Assembly (NCBI GenBank): GCA_031253985.1
Contig: JAIRVH010000023.1
Coordinates: forward strand, 62,001 to 126,000
Direction of reading: 5' to 3'
Origin: Sphingobacterium sp.
Lineage (GTDB): Bacteria; Bacteroidota; Bacteroidia; Sphingobacteriales; Sphingobacteriaceae
DNA: 64,000 nucleotides
Below the pieces are notes generated by a model. That model ran no database searches, was not told the DNA's origin, and saw only the letters and a list, made by a program, of their open reading frames with translations. Positions 36,510 through 45,371 of this stretch are shown here, piece after piece. Every line of letters starts with the position of its first letter. Within the stretch, counting starts at the first letter, position 1. The position numbers and the translations under genes are program-made.

Positions 36510-37322
36510 TTACACACGCGGTTGATTCATCGCGCTCAACATATTGCCATAAATGGCATTCAAGGCATTGAGGTTTTTCGCTAGCTTGCCCACTTCATCT
36601 TTAAATGCTTTGGAATCATCCAGCGATTCATTAAAGTTTTGCATGGTAAAGCTGAGGTTCTCATAAAACTTGTTCATCGACTGTAAATGTGATGCCGAAT
36701 CGCGCAATTCGCGTTCATACATGGCATTTAACTGGCTTAGATTGGTTGTCAGACTTTTTACCTGTTCGTGGTAGTTAGACGTATCGCCCGAAGTGTTCGA
36801 CATGGCGACCAGATTTTGCGATGCTTTTTCAAAGGCTAGGCTCAGGTTATCAAATTTGGAAGTCGCTGTCCGGAGCTTATTTGTAAACTCCTCTGTTGCT
36901 AATGAAACATCAGAGAGCTTGTTTATAGCAGATACCTTCTCACTGAAATCGCGTAGACCACGGCCCAAATTTTCAATGCTAGCAGGCTCAATATTGGCAT
37001 CGGTAAACATTTTGTCTAAAGCTGCAGTTGCCGATGGTCCTGCCGGTTGAGCGACAACTGCTTTTCCTCTTTGTGGAAGCTCGCCATTGAAATTGTCGTC
37101 CAATTCAGGATACACGCGGGTCCAGTCTGGTTCCGGTGCGGGCGGATTAAAACCCATTAAAAAGAAAAGGAAGGCTTCTACGCCTAAACCGATTCCGATC
37201 ATATAGTTGGCCGTTGTACCACCAATATGGAGGATTTTAAACAGTACCCCAATGATAACGATACTCGCTCCCCAGGATATGGCCACATTCAGCCATCTAG
37301 AATTGTCTTTTTTCTTGCTCAT
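36510..37322 (-). CDS. gldL: GldL, type IX secretion inner-membrane motor protein
   Basis: The protein has 270 residues and two N-terminal membrane helices (WLNVAISWGASIVIIGVLFKILHIGG and YMIGIGLGVEAFLFFLMGF) typical of GldL/PorL; the glutamate in GLGVEAFL corresponds to the conserved membrane charge important for proton-driven rotation. The C-terminal half is a long coiled region (about 100-270). It is the first gene of a minus-strand gldL-gldM pair, with no gldK or gldN beside it. Confidence 0.93.
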   Translation of the reverse strand: MSKKKDNSRWLNVAISWGASIVIIGVLFKILHIGGTTANYMIGIGLGVEAFLFFLMGFNPPAPEPDWTRVYPELDDNFNGELPQRGKAVVAQPAGPSATAALDKMFTDANIEPASIENLGRGLRDFSEKVSAINKLSDVSLATEEFTNKLRTATSKFDNLSLAFEKASQNLVAMSNTSGDTSNYHEQVKSLTTNLSQLNAMYERELRDSASHLQSMNKFYENLSFTMQNFNESLDDSKAFKDEVGKLAKNLNALNAIYGNMLSAMNQPRV

Positions 37323-37649
37323 TTTTTTTATCAGTGTTTGGTTTAATTTTCTTGGAAAGTCAGATATTCCTCATCTTTAAACTTCTTTATAAACGGTAAA
37401 TGTCTTTTCTATCGTATGTTTAAGTATGATACTATATAAAGTTAGTTACCTGTCTGTAATTGGCTCTTTAGAATCAAAAAACATACCAAAAGGCTATTTA
37501 ATTCGGTTTAAATCGGCGCCGATGAATGAACCGTTACGTATTAGGCTTGTGCGTTTGGTCGATCTTTCTCAAAATAAAACAAACGTTAGGCCTTTTTAGC
37601 AGTTATACTTTAAATAGAAAACAAATCTTGAACACAAAGAAAGAACAGT
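37323..37649. other. 327-base intergenic region
   Basis: Lies between divergent gldL and the MscS gene. AT-rich. I see no gene and no clear TAnnTTTG promoter on either strand. Confidence 0.5.
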
Positions 37650-38741
37650 ATGATGAATGACACATTAATTCAACTTTCACAGAAATGGCCCGCATGGCTC
37701 TGGAATATTGCATTAATTCTCTTTTCATTTCTGATCGGTTACCTGATTAAACTGATTTTTATTCCGCTTTTGCGCCGGCAGGCCATACAGCAGGAATCTT
37801 ACAGCCTTTTTCGTTCCTTTGTGAGACGTTTTAACCGTGTGCTGAGTGTATTTATCCCATTGCTTGTTTTTAATAGTTTATTGCCTTTTGCCCAATTTAA
37901 CGAACGGACGCTCCGCGTGGTCAGTAAAACCAATGAACTTTTGCTGGTCAGCTTTTTTGCCATTGTGCTGATACAGGGGATCAAGGTTTTTGAAGATTAT
38001 CTCTACCATCGTTTTGATGTCAATAAGGAAAATAACCTGCGGGAACGGAAGATCAGGACACAAATTGTCTTTATCCGAAAAGTAGTGGTTACCCTGATCA
38101 TTGTGATTTCCTTAGCAATCATCCTACTCAGTTTTGATAGCATGCAAAAGATCGGTGCGGGTCTGCTCACAGGCGTGGGCGTGGGCGGCATAATTATCGG
38201 TTTTGCGGCACAGAAATCTCTGGGGAACCTGCTCGCCGGTTTCCAGATCGCTTTTACGCAGCCCATCCGTATGGATGATGTATTGGTTGTCGAAGGGGAA
38301 TGGGGGCGTGTGGAGGAAATCAATCTGACTTATGTTGTCGTCAATATCTGGGACAAACGCAGGTTGGTATTGCCCATTACGTATTTTATTGAAAAGCCTT
38401 TCCAGAATTGGACGCGCACGACATCAGAGATATTGGGGACTGTATTTATTTATACCGACTTTAGCGTACCTGTGCAGCAACTGCGCGATAAACTCACGAC
38501 ATTACTTGCCGGTCATCCGCTTTGGGACGGAAAAGTAAATGTACTTCAGGTCACAGACTTTAAAGAGCGTACCATGGAGATCCGATGCCTGATGAGCTGC
38601 CGCAATTCGGGACAGGCCTTTGACCTACGCTGTTACATCCGCGAACAGATGATTGCGTATATCCACACGAATTTCCCGAATGCATTAGCAAGAACACGGG
38701 TGGATTATCAAGAGGATATGCAAAAGGGCTATAATAGCTAA
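37650..38741 (+). CDS. MscS-family mechanosensitive channel
   Basis: The protein is 363 residues with about four N-terminal helices. The pore helix and beta domain read GVGVGGIIIGFAAQKSLGNLLAGFQIAFTQPIRMDDVLVVEG, with the conserved small-residue helix and the following GWG-type RVEEINLTYVVV. It opens on hypo-osmotic shock. The two ATG codons at 37650 and 37653 cannot be separated. Stand-alone gene. Confidence 0.92.
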   Translation: MMNDTLIQLSQKWPAWLWNIALILFSFLIGYLIKLIFIPLLRRQAIQQESYSLFRSFVRRFNRVLSVFIPLLVFNSLLPFAQFNERTLRVVSKTNELLLVSFFAIVLIQGIKVFEDYLYHRFDVNKENNLRERKIRTQIVFIRKVVVTLIIVISLAIILLSFDSMQKIGAGLLTGVGVGGIIIGFAAQKSLGNLLAGFQIAFTQPIRMDDVLVVEGEWGRVEEINLTYVVVNIWDKRRLVLPITYFIEKPFQNWTRTTSEILGTVFIYTDFSVPVQQLRDKLTTLLAGHPLWDGKVNVLQVTDFKERTMEIRCLMSCRNSGQAFDLRCYIREQMIAYIHTNFPNALARTRVDYQEDMQKGYNS

Positions 38742-38765
38742 GTAGCTTTTGATAACTGATAATCT

Positions 38766-38797
38766 GTTGAAAAATAGGTGCATTTTATTTAAGTTTG
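38766..38797 (+). promoter_or_regulatory. Bacteroidota-type promoter before the EEP gene
   Basis: GTTG at 38766-38769 (near TTTG), then 20 bases, then TAAGTTTG at 38790-38797, an exact TAnnTTTG. The ATG at 38820 would be about 15-20 bases after the start of transcription. Confidence 0.55.
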
Positions 38798-38819
38798 TTT
38801 AAATGTTAGCTTTAGCGAT

Positions 38820-39902
38820 ATGTTGATTTTCTACGTTGTATTCTCGGGAATATTAATTCTACTGAGTATATTACCTTTCATCCAAAGCCAGCATTGGATT
38901 TTTCGGGTCGCTGAATTTGTCAAGTTGCAGCTACTGGTATTTCAGGTGCCAGCATTGGCATTGGGTTTTTATCTTGTGGGAGAAAATTCCTGGATATGGT
39001 GGTTGCAGGTGGTACAGTCGGCGCTGATTGCATACCATGTCTATATATTGATACGCTACACCAAATTTTGGCGGCGGGAAAAATATGAAAAGGGCAAGGA
39101 TGCATCCGATAGCATCAAGGTAATCTCTTGTAATGTGCTGCAATTCAATACAGCGTATCATCGCTTTATTGAGCTGATTCAAAAAGAACAGCCACATATC
39201 TTTTTGACCATGGAAAGTGATGCCGCTTGGGAAAAAGCCTTACGTGTTCTGGAAAAGGATTATCCCAATTTTGAGAAGGTGACCTTGGACAATACCTACG
39301 GCATGCATTTTTATACTAACCTGAAGATCAATAAATGTCAGGTGCATTATTTTGTAGCGGATGATATTCCGAGTATTGAAGCGGAACTGGAAACCGCCGA
39401 TGGACATCGTTTTATCTTTTTTGCCGTTCATCCGCCGCCACCAAGTCCGACCGAAGAAGAAAATTCCAAGGAAAGAGATGGTGACCTGCTCAGTGTGGCC
39501 AAACGGGTGCGCGATTATAAAATGCCCGTGGTTGTCACGGGTGATTTTAATAATGTGGCCTGGGCTAAATCTTCCCTCTTGTTCAAGAAGACGAGTAAGT
39601 TGATCGATGCACGTATCGGTCGGGGCATTCTTTCTACCTTTCATGCCAATTATTGGTTTTTCAGAGTACCTCTGGATCTATTGTTTCATAGCCCCACGGT
39701 ATTTATCGATAAGCTGTTTATCTATCCATCGGTTGGGTCCGATCATTTTCCGATGGGCTGTACATTCTTTATCGACCGCTATTCCGAAGAACAGGCAGAG
39801 GATATCGAGCATTTGGAGGCCGGAGATATGGCCGATGTCAACGAGATGATCGCTGAAGGAAAAGAGGAAGAAAGTGAGAATCGACTTCGGGAAGGGGAAT
39901 AA
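38820..39902 (+). CDS. Endonuclease/exonuclease/phosphatase (EEP) family membrane protein
   Basis: The 360-residue protein has two or three N-terminal helices (residues 1-85), then an EEP domain with VISCNVLQFN (Asn), LTMESDAAW (Glu), VVTGDFNNVAW (Asp and Asn) and VGSDHFPMG (catalytic His). This layout matches the membrane-anchored EEP proteins of Bacteroidota, whose substrate may be a lipid phosphodiester or nucleic acid in the periplasm. A tail of about 35 acidic residues (EEQAEDIEHLEAGDM) closes it. Confidence 0.85.
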   Translation: MLIFYVVFSGILILLSILPFIQSQHWIFRVAEFVKLQLLVFQVPALALGFYLVGENSWIWWLQVVQSALIAYHVYILIRYTKFWRREKYEKGKDASDSIKVISCNVLQFNTAYHRFIELIQKEQPHIFLTMESDAAWEKALRVLEKDYPNFEKVTLDNTYGMHFYTNLKINKCQVHYFVADDIPSIEAELETADGHRFIFFAVHPPPPSPTEEENSKERDGDLLSVAKRVRDYKMPVVVTGDFNNVAWAKSSLLFKKTSKLIDARIGRGILSTFHANYWFFRVPLDLLFHSPTVFIDKLFIYPSVGSDHFPMGCTFFIDRYSEEQAEDIEHLEAGDMADVNEMIAEGKEEESENRLREGE

Positions 39903-40006
39903 GGAAGTTAAATTCCGGATTGTCTTTCTTTTTAATGAAAAAAGGAAGGAAATTTGTTTAAAATGCTTAAATTAACGACACTAAGCAAGATACCCAACTC
40001 CAACCC

Positions 40007-41137
40007 ATGGAAAGAGATCACTCTTCTTCGTTAACTTCGGCAATGCTCTTGTCGAAAACTATCGATTTTCTCCGCTTCCCCCTGATCATAGGGGTCGTAT
40101 TTATTCATACCGATTTTTCGAATATCGTCATTCAAGGTTCAAAACAGGTTAACATGACCCATTTTCCTGTTTTCGCACATGTCTTTTTTCTTTTTTCGAA
40201 GCTTGTGTTTGAAATCTGTGTGCCGCTTTTCTTTTTTATTTCAGGTTTTCTTTTTTTTTATCGTACGGAGTCCTTCACATTTGAGGTCTATTTCAAAAAA
40301 TTAAAGAGCAGGCTGCACAGCTTATTAATTCCTTATATTTTTTGGAACCTGGCGGTACTGTTTTTTTTCTTTCTGGCACAGACTTTTTTCGGTGGGCTTT
40401 TGTCGGGTGCCAATAAGCCAATTGTTCAGTACAGTATATCAGATTGGCTTTGGTCTTTTTGGGACACTTCACATATCCATAGCCAGGCTACAAAAAATTT
40501 ACCCGTCAATTCACCTTTTTGGTTTATTCGCGATCTCATGGTGCTTGTAGTCATGTCGCCCATCGTTTATATTTTAATTAAAAAGTTACATCTATTCCCG
40601 GTGTTGGTAATAGGGGTTATCTGGGTCTGCAATCCTTATTTTTATCTGCCCGGATGGAGTACGGTTGCTTTCTTTTTCTTTTCGGCAGGGGCTTACTTCA
40701 GTTTGCATAAAAAGAATTTTGTGCTCATCATGCAATCTTTCTTGCCCTGGCCAATTCCATGTTATATGCTGCTGCTCGTATCGGCATTTTATAGTTTGGG
40801 CGAAGGCTGTTGGAGCTATATCTATTGTGCCAATGTGTTGGTAGGCTTGATCAGTGCGGTTGCAGTGGCAGGCTGCTTTATCGAAAAGGGACGCTGGCGT
40901 CCCAATTACTTTTTGGCCGGCGCCAGCTTTTTTATATTTGCTTACCACCGTTTACCGCTGGTCTTTATCATCAAGTTCTTATTTGCCCAGTTTCGCCCGC
41001 AATCGGATGCTGCACTGCTATTTTTGTATTTTCTCTGTCCAGCCATTGTGATAGCATTGGGTTTATTATTTTATTGGGTTATTAAGAAGCTGTCGCCTGG
41101 CTTTACGGCAGTTATTTGCGGAGGTAGATTATCATGA
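40007..41137 (+). CDS. Acyltransferase family 3 (OafA/NodX type) membrane protein
   Basis: The protein is 376 residues with about ten helices. FLRFPLIIGVVFIHTDFSN carries the family's R...H motif near the N-terminus, and FFFISGFLFFYRTE follows. Such proteins O-acetylate or O-acylate surface sugars. Its stop overlaps the start of the next gene (ATGA), so the two are coupled. The substrate could be a surface glycan, but no glycan genes lie beside it. Confidence 0.85.
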   Translation: MERDHSSSLTSAMLLSKTIDFLRFPLIIGVVFIHTDFSNIVIQGSKQVNMTHFPVFAHVFFLFSKLVFEICVPLFFFISGFLFFYRTESFTFEVYFKKLKSRLHSLLIPYIFWNLAVLFFFFLAQTFFGGLLSGANKPIVQYSISDWLWSFWDTSHIHSQATKNLPVNSPFWFIRDLMVLVVMSPIVYILIKKLHLFPVLVIGVIWVCNPYFYLPGWSTVAFFFFSAGAYFSLHKKNFVLIMQSFLPWPIPCYMLLLVSAFYSLGEGCWSYIYCANVLVGLISAVAVAGCFIEKGRWRPNYFLAGASFFIFAYHRLPLVFIIKFLFAQFRPQSDAALLFLYFLCPAIVIALGLLFYWVIKKLSPGFTAVICGGRLS

Positions 41138-42309
41138 AAAAAAAGAATTGGATCATTGTGGCAATCCTGGCGGTTATTTTGGCCGTGGGAGGTATTTTTT
41201 ATAGATTTTATTATCCGAAAAAATTAATGCTACTCAAGTCGGAGTTTGTCTTTACTGAATTGATCCGTTTGAAAAGTACAGCCGTGAAGAACCAGGGGGC
41301 CTCCAATACCTGCTGGGCGTATTCCGGCAATTCCTTTCTCGAAGCAGAAATGATAAGAATGGGTAAAACCCCTGTAGCGATTTCGCCCCTTTACACGGTC
41401 AGGAAGGCTTATCTTGAACGAGCGAGAAACTACCTGCGCCTGCACGGTGGTCTAAAATTAAATGAGGGTGGGCAGCTTCACGATGTCATGCAGATACTGC
41501 GCCTGCACGGGGCGATGCCTAGAGCTGCCTATACGGGAATTAAAGCAGGTAAAAGCTCGGGCAACTTCAAGCGCCTGCGCGCTGTACTGAACAGTGCACT
41601 GTCCAGTATGGTAAAAAACAGGGAGCTGAAAAGCGGCTGGGAGCAAAATATTGAAGTGCTAATGGACGACAACCTGGGCAAAATACCCGTTAATTTTGAT
41701 TATCAGGGTAAATCGTATACAGCACGAAGTTTTGCTGATCAGGTGATAGGCATCGATCCAGATCAATATATCCATATCGCTTCTGTAACCACTGCGCCCC
41801 AATACAAAACCTTTGTTTTTTTGATTCCCGACAATTGGTCTTTCAGTCAGTTTTATAACTTACCAATGGAAGAACTAACAGCTGTTATTGATCGGGCTTT
41901 GATAAAAGGCTTTACGGTAGCTTGTACAATTGACATTTCGGAACCTGGTTTTTCCTGGCCTTATGGCATCGCGTATGTTCCCCAAAAGTCGGCATCAGAC
42001 ATGACAGGGGAAGAAAAGAGTACCCAATTCATCAGGCCACAACCTGAACGCAAAGTTGATGCTATGGAGCGCCAAAACGCATTCGATGCATGGCAAACAA
42101 CAGATGATCATGCGTTACATATTATTGGCTTAGTAAAAGATCAAAACGGAAAGGAATACTATGTAGCCAAGAATTCTTGGGGCAGGGGCAATGCCTTCCA
42201 GGGCTTCATCTACCTCACGAAAGAATATGTACGCTATAAAAGTACCGCCTTGATGCTTCACAAAGATGCTCTTTCTTCTGCCTTAAAAAATAAGCTGGCG
42301 ATCCACTGA
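41134..42309 (+). CDS. Membrane-anchored papain-fold (C1) cysteine peptidase
   Basis: The protein has 391 residues and an N-terminal membrane anchor (about 6-27). The papain triad is visible: VKNQGASNTCWAYSGNSFLEAE (Cys60; Gln oxyanion residue at KNQG), DDHALHIIGLV (His326) and YVAKNSWGRG (Asn347). The spacing is like aminopeptidase C/bleomycin hydrolase. It should act outside the inner membrane. Its start overlaps the acyltransferase stop, so both proteins are made together. Confidence 0.88.
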   Translation: MKKKNWIIVAILAVILAVGGIFYRFYYPKKLMLLKSEFVFTELIRLKSTAVKNQGASNTCWAYSGNSFLEAEMIRMGKTPVAISPLYTVRKAYLERARNYLRLHGGLKLNEGGQLHDVMQILRLHGAMPRAAYTGIKAGKSSGNFKRLRAVLNSALSSMVKNRELKSGWEQNIEVLMDDNLGKIPVNFDYQGKSYTARSFADQVIGIDPDQYIHIASVTTAPQYKTFVFLIPDNWSFSQFYNLPMEELTAVIDRALIKGFTVACTIDISEPGFSWPYGIAYVPQKSASDMTGEEKSTQFIRPQPERKVDAMERQNAFDAWQTTDDHALHIIGLVKDQNGKEYYVAKNSWGRGNAFQGFIYLTKEYVRYKSTALMLHKDALSSALKNKLAIH

Positions 42310-42366
42310 ATTGTAAATACCGGTTGAATCGGCAAGTACTCGATTTACCCCAGTTAAGTGTTGAAC

Positions 42367-43623
42367 CTAACTGATTAAGTGATCTTCTTTTGTCCTGCTG
42401 CGATTTTGATACATGTTTTCCAGGTATGTACCTAGTGATCGGGTACGTTCGGTATCCACGTTGCTGATATAGCGCTGAAACATCTGTTCTGTACTGTGTC
42501 CCGTCGCGTCCATCAACAGTGCTGTAGGAATTTTACCGTAAAAATTTGTGGCAAAACTTCTTCGTCCGATATGGCTGGTAATGGCCTCACATTTTGGGAT
42601 AAGCTGGTCTGAAGATCGAAACCCCTTTCGCTTTCTGACCTTCACCAGTGCGGTTATCCCAGCAAGGCGAGCGACTTCTTTAATCTGCTCATTATATTTT
42701 TGAGCAGTCATTTTATGTGGAAAGTGATGTCCATTATTCGACATAATAATTAATGCTGTAGGATGAAGCGGAAGTAAAATGTTTTTCTGTGTTTTCTTTT
42801 GGGTGAAGGATAAACAGGGCTTTCCGTCAAGAATTTCCATCATATCCAGGTTGAAATTCATAAAATCCGACACGCGTTGGCCCGTATAACAACTGATCAC
42901 CAGCCAATCCTTTGCAGCCTTCAGATGGACTGGCACTTCTATATTTTTTATCGTGCTAATTTCATCTTCACTTAGACTGATTGCACGATTTATTTTTTTG
43001 ACCTTGGGTAGTTCTAACTCATAAACAAAAGTTCGCACCCCTCTTTTTTCCAGGAAATTAAGTACAGTACGCACAAAATGTATTGTGCGGTGAATGGTGC
43101 TTATACTGTAGTTTTCGGTTTCACCATAAGCAATAAATTGCTGTACAAAGATACCGTTTACCTGATCTAACATCAGATGTTTTTGCTGATAGCCCTCAAA
43201 GCGTTTTAATAAACGGAAGAAGACGAGGTAGCGTTTGTGTGTAGTCGAGGTAATGAGGTGACTTCGGCTTTTGATAAAGTTGTCGATGCTTTGTAGCAGT
43301 CCACCTGCTGCAAGTGAGGGGGTTGACTCTGTACAGCATTTTTTGACTAAGCGGTTGACTGCCCTTAATGAAAATTCTTTTTTATTCGATTTCAATTCAT
43401 GGAGATATGTTCCCATTGAAATCTTAAGCGCATCCAATTTAGCATTTAGCTTTTTGAAATTTTTCAGATAAATATTACAAGGACGCTGCTTTTCCTGGTC
43501 CCATTGTGCAGGGACAATTTTTAAAGGAGTTTTAATAAGAAGCTGCTGTTGCTGATCGTCAACAAATGCAAGGTAGATGAAAGATATTGAAGCAGGATTC
43601 AATAAGGTAAAATTAAAAATCAT
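42367..43623 (-). CDS. Tyrosine recombinase (site-specific integrase)
   Basis: The protein is 418 residues: arm-binding region (1-100, including PLKIVPAQWDQEKQRP), SAM-like core-binding domain (105-200) and catalytic domain. Catalytic residues are Arg250 (CYTGQRVSD), His351 and Arg354 (HIGRRSF), His376 (TGHSTE) and Tyr385 (FQRYIS); the set looks complete. It does not stand beside a phage or transposon. Directly upstream lies a 166-bp segment with perfect 18-bp inverted repeats and a promoter, so it may work as a DNA invertase rather than an integrase. Confidence 0.93.
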   Translation of the reverse strand: MIFNFTLLNPASISFIYLAFVDDQQQQLLIKTPLKIVPAQWDQEKQRPCNIYLKNFKKLNAKLDALKISMGTYLHELKSNKKEFSLRAVNRLVKKCCTESTPSLAAGGLLQSIDNFIKSRSHLITSTTHKRYLVFFRLLKRFEGYQQKHLMLDQVNGIFVQQFIAYGETENYSISTIHRTIHFVRTVLNFLEKRGVRTFVYELELPKVKKINRAISLSEDEISTIKNIEVPVHLKAAKDWLVISCYTGQRVSDFMNFNLDMMEILDGKPCLSFTQKKTQKNILLPLHPTALIIMSNNGHHFPHKMTAQKYNEQIKEVARLAGITALVKVRKRKGFRSSDQLIPKCEAITSHIGRRSFATNFYGKIPTALLMDATGHSTEQMFQRYISNVDTERTRSLGTYLENMYQNRSRTKEDHLIS

Positions 43624-43674
43624 GAGGTAAACTTTTTGCTATTGTCTGAGCATAAAGATACTAGATTATATAGA

Positions 43675-43692
43675 TTAGTCTAATTCAGACTA
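43675..43692 (+). repeat. Left inverted repeat of a candidate invertible segment
   Basis: TTAGTCTAATTCAGACTA is an exact reverse complement of 43859-43876. Each copy is itself a dyad: arms TAGTCT and AGACTA around a 5-base centre, like the core site of a tyrosine recombinase. It lies 52 bases upstream of the recombinase start. Confidence 0.9.
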
Positions 43693-43706
43693 CAATCCTA
43701 CCTATT

Positions 43707-43714
43707 CAAATATA
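43707..43714 (-). promoter_or_regulatory. -7 box inside the inverted-repeat segment, reading towards the recombinase
   Basis: On the minus strand this reads TATATTTG, an exact TAnnTTTG match, placed 15 bases inside the left repeat. A TTG lies 22 bases upstream. If the segment inverted, the same promoter would read to the right, towards the peptide and response-regulator genes. Confidence 0.55.
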
Positions 43715-43858
43715 ACTATTTTTTTTTAATTACTTACAAGATATACCTTTAAAATAACCGTTCGATGAATAAATGTTTTTATTTGTACAAAATAGAAGTT
43801 GGAAATCAAAAACTTTTACACATAACTTATTTGTAATCAGATTGTAATGTTTTTTTTC

Positions 43859-43876
43859 TAGTCTGAATTAGACTAA
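43859..43876 (-). repeat. Right inverted repeat of the candidate invertible segment
   Basis: TAGTCTGAATTAGACTAA is the reverse complement of 43675-43692 over all 18 bases. The enclosed segment is 166 bp. The repeat lies 58 bases before the 48-residue peptide gene. Confidence 0.9.
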
Positions 43877-43934
43877 TAATTTACAATTAAAATAGCTAGT
43901 ACGAGCTTGTTGAAAAAATATAATAGACCGAAAT

Positions 43935-44081
43935 ATGAACAGGAAACAGAAATATGTCGCGCCAAAAATTGAAATGCTTCTAATTGTACTGGAGAAATGC
44001 TTTAACAACTTCATGAACACTTATTCCAGCAATAAAGCTAACGATAACCAGTCCAAAAAATCCAAGCTATTACATTTATAA
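43935..44081 (+). CDS. Small 48-residue protein with KYxxPKIE motif
   Basis: The frame starts MNRKQKYVAPKIEMLLIVLE and ends KSKLLHL. Many Bacteroidota genomes encode very short proteins that start with K-x-Y-x-x-P-x-I-x plus a hydrophobic stretch and a glutamate; I recall this pattern but cannot name a family. It lies between the right inverted repeat and the response regulator gene (16-base gap), so it would be the first gene of that unit. It has no signal peptide; its role is unknown. Confidence 0.55.
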   Translation: MNRKQKYVAPKIEMLLIVLEKCFNNFMNTYSSNKANDNQSKKSKLLHL

Positions 44082-44097
44082 TTTAACAATTACCTCA

Positions 44098-44544
44098 ATG
44101 GACAAGAAATTAAAACTTGCATTTGCGGATGATAATGTATTGCACCTGAAAATAATTGAGCATTTGGCCAGGGAAATGGGGGACTATGAGATGCTGTATT
44201 CCTGTCACAATGGAAAAGAGCTTTTGCATCTGCTTGAAACCAATATGGAACAACCGGATGTTTGCATTCTGGATTTGCATATGCCGGAAATGGACGGCAT
44301 GGAAACAGCCAGGGTACTAAGACGGCGCTATCCCATGATTCGATTATTTGGTTATTCGGCCAGCGAAAGTGCAGATGAAAAAAAGAAGTTTCTTGATAGC
44401 GGTGTTAAGCTCGTTTTCTCAAAACAATCTCCCCGAAAGATGTTGGTATCTATCTATCACTACACAAGGCTCTGTGAAAATCTGGATATCATTGATTTTG
44501 AAAAGAAATTATTTAAGAAATGGAATTTTGTAAATCAACTATAG
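44098..44544 (+). CDS. Single-domain response regulator (CheY-like)
   Basis: The protein has 148 residues and only a receiver domain. The acidic pair is in FADDN (residues 9-13), the phospho-acceptor Asp59 in CILDLHMPEMDG, and Lys109 in VFSKQSPRK, so it should be phosphorylated. There is no output domain; the tail (120-148) is short and charged. Its 3' end overlaps the start of the AraC regulator gene by 25 bases in another frame, so both are translated from one message. Confidence 0.88.
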   Translation: MDKKLKLAFADDNVLHLKIIEHLAREMGDYEMLYSCHNGKELLHLLETNMEQPDVCILDLHMPEMDGMETARVLRRRYPMIRLFGYSASESADEKKKFLDSGVKLVFSKQSPRKMLVSIYHYTRLCENLDIIDFEKKLFKKWNFVNQL

Positions 44545-45356
44545 GAAAAGAAAAGGCGCAATTCGGTGCGTTAAAATTAGCAGAGTATGATGGTCAGCTG
44601 GGTAAAGGGCTACACAATAACTCGGTTTTCTCCATCATTCGAACCGGCTCTCCTCTACGCATAAAAATTGGTCCGACGGTATATGATTTTGCTGCTAATG
44701 AACTCCTATTTATTGGACCACATTATGAAATTGGGGTGGCCGAGCCTATTACTGCTGATGGATTTTTATTGTGGTTTACAGCTGATTTTTACGAAAGATC
44801 AAAAGCTGATACCGAAATACTCAATTCGGCATTGTTTTTCGGAAGTAACCCCTTCCTTTCTATGCGGGACTGTAGAACGGATCTGATTTTCAAGAAGCTA
44901 ATCGTAGAGCGTTTGACAGGCTGCGCTGAATACCTTGCGATCGATATGATGATTGCGCATCACTGCTTTGAATCCCTATTATTAGAAGGGTATCAAACTA
45001 TGCTATCGCAAGAGATATCGTGTGGATCAGCAGATACCGCTGCCGTTCAGTTATTCAATAGGTTTACAGTCTTATTGCATAAACACTACCGCGAACATAC
45101 GAGTGTGCAATATTATGCGGACCGTATGAACATTTCTCCACGAAAGTTGACCGAACTGTGTTTCGCTGTCACCGGCAAATCGGCAAAATGTGTGATATCT
45201 AATATCGTGGCCCAGCAGGCTTTGCGCTATATTCAGCATACTGATCTTTCCATTTCCCAGATTTCCTATGAGCTGGGCTTCTCGGATGAATCTAATTTTC
45301 GCAATTTTTTTAAAAAGCAAACAGGTAGCAATCCGCTCGCCTATCGTCAGATTTAA
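44520..45356 (+). CDS. AraC-family transcription regulator
   Basis: The 278-residue protein has an N-terminal sensor part (1-170) and a C-terminal double HTH (about 180-278): VQYYADRMNISPRKLTELCFAVTGKSAKCVI and ISQISYELGFSDESNFRNFFKKQTGSNPLAYR. The ATG at 44520 lies inside the response regulator gene. It may bind DNA on behalf of the receiver protein, but its own N-terminal domain has no clear cupin motif. Target genes unknown; the nearest candidates are the recombinase and its switch region. Confidence 0.88.
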   Translation: MEFCKSTIGKEKAQFGALKLAEYDGQLGKGLHNNSVFSIIRTGSPLRIKIGPTVYDFAANELLFIGPHYEIGVAEPITADGFLLWFTADFYERSKADTEILNSALFFGSNPFLSMRDCRTDLIFKKLIVERLTGCAEYLAIDMMIAHHCFESLLLEGYQTMLSQEISCGSADTAAVQLFNRFTVLLHKHYREHTSVQYYADRMNISPRKLTELCFAVTGKSAKCVISNIVAQQALRYIQHTDLSISQISYELGFSDESNFRNFFKKQTGSNPLAYRQI

Positions 45357-45371
45357 TCTCGGAAACTTCGT

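Noticed and set aside
41134..42309. Peptidase as part of a defence system
   Set aside because: It is membrane-anchored and coupled to an acyltransferase-3 gene; no nucleic-acid or effector genes are near.
42367..43623. Integrase as the mark of a prophage or integrative element
   Set aside because: No phage, relaxase, transfer or cargo genes, no tRNA attachment site and no long direct repeats are seen; the inverted repeats suggest an inversion role.
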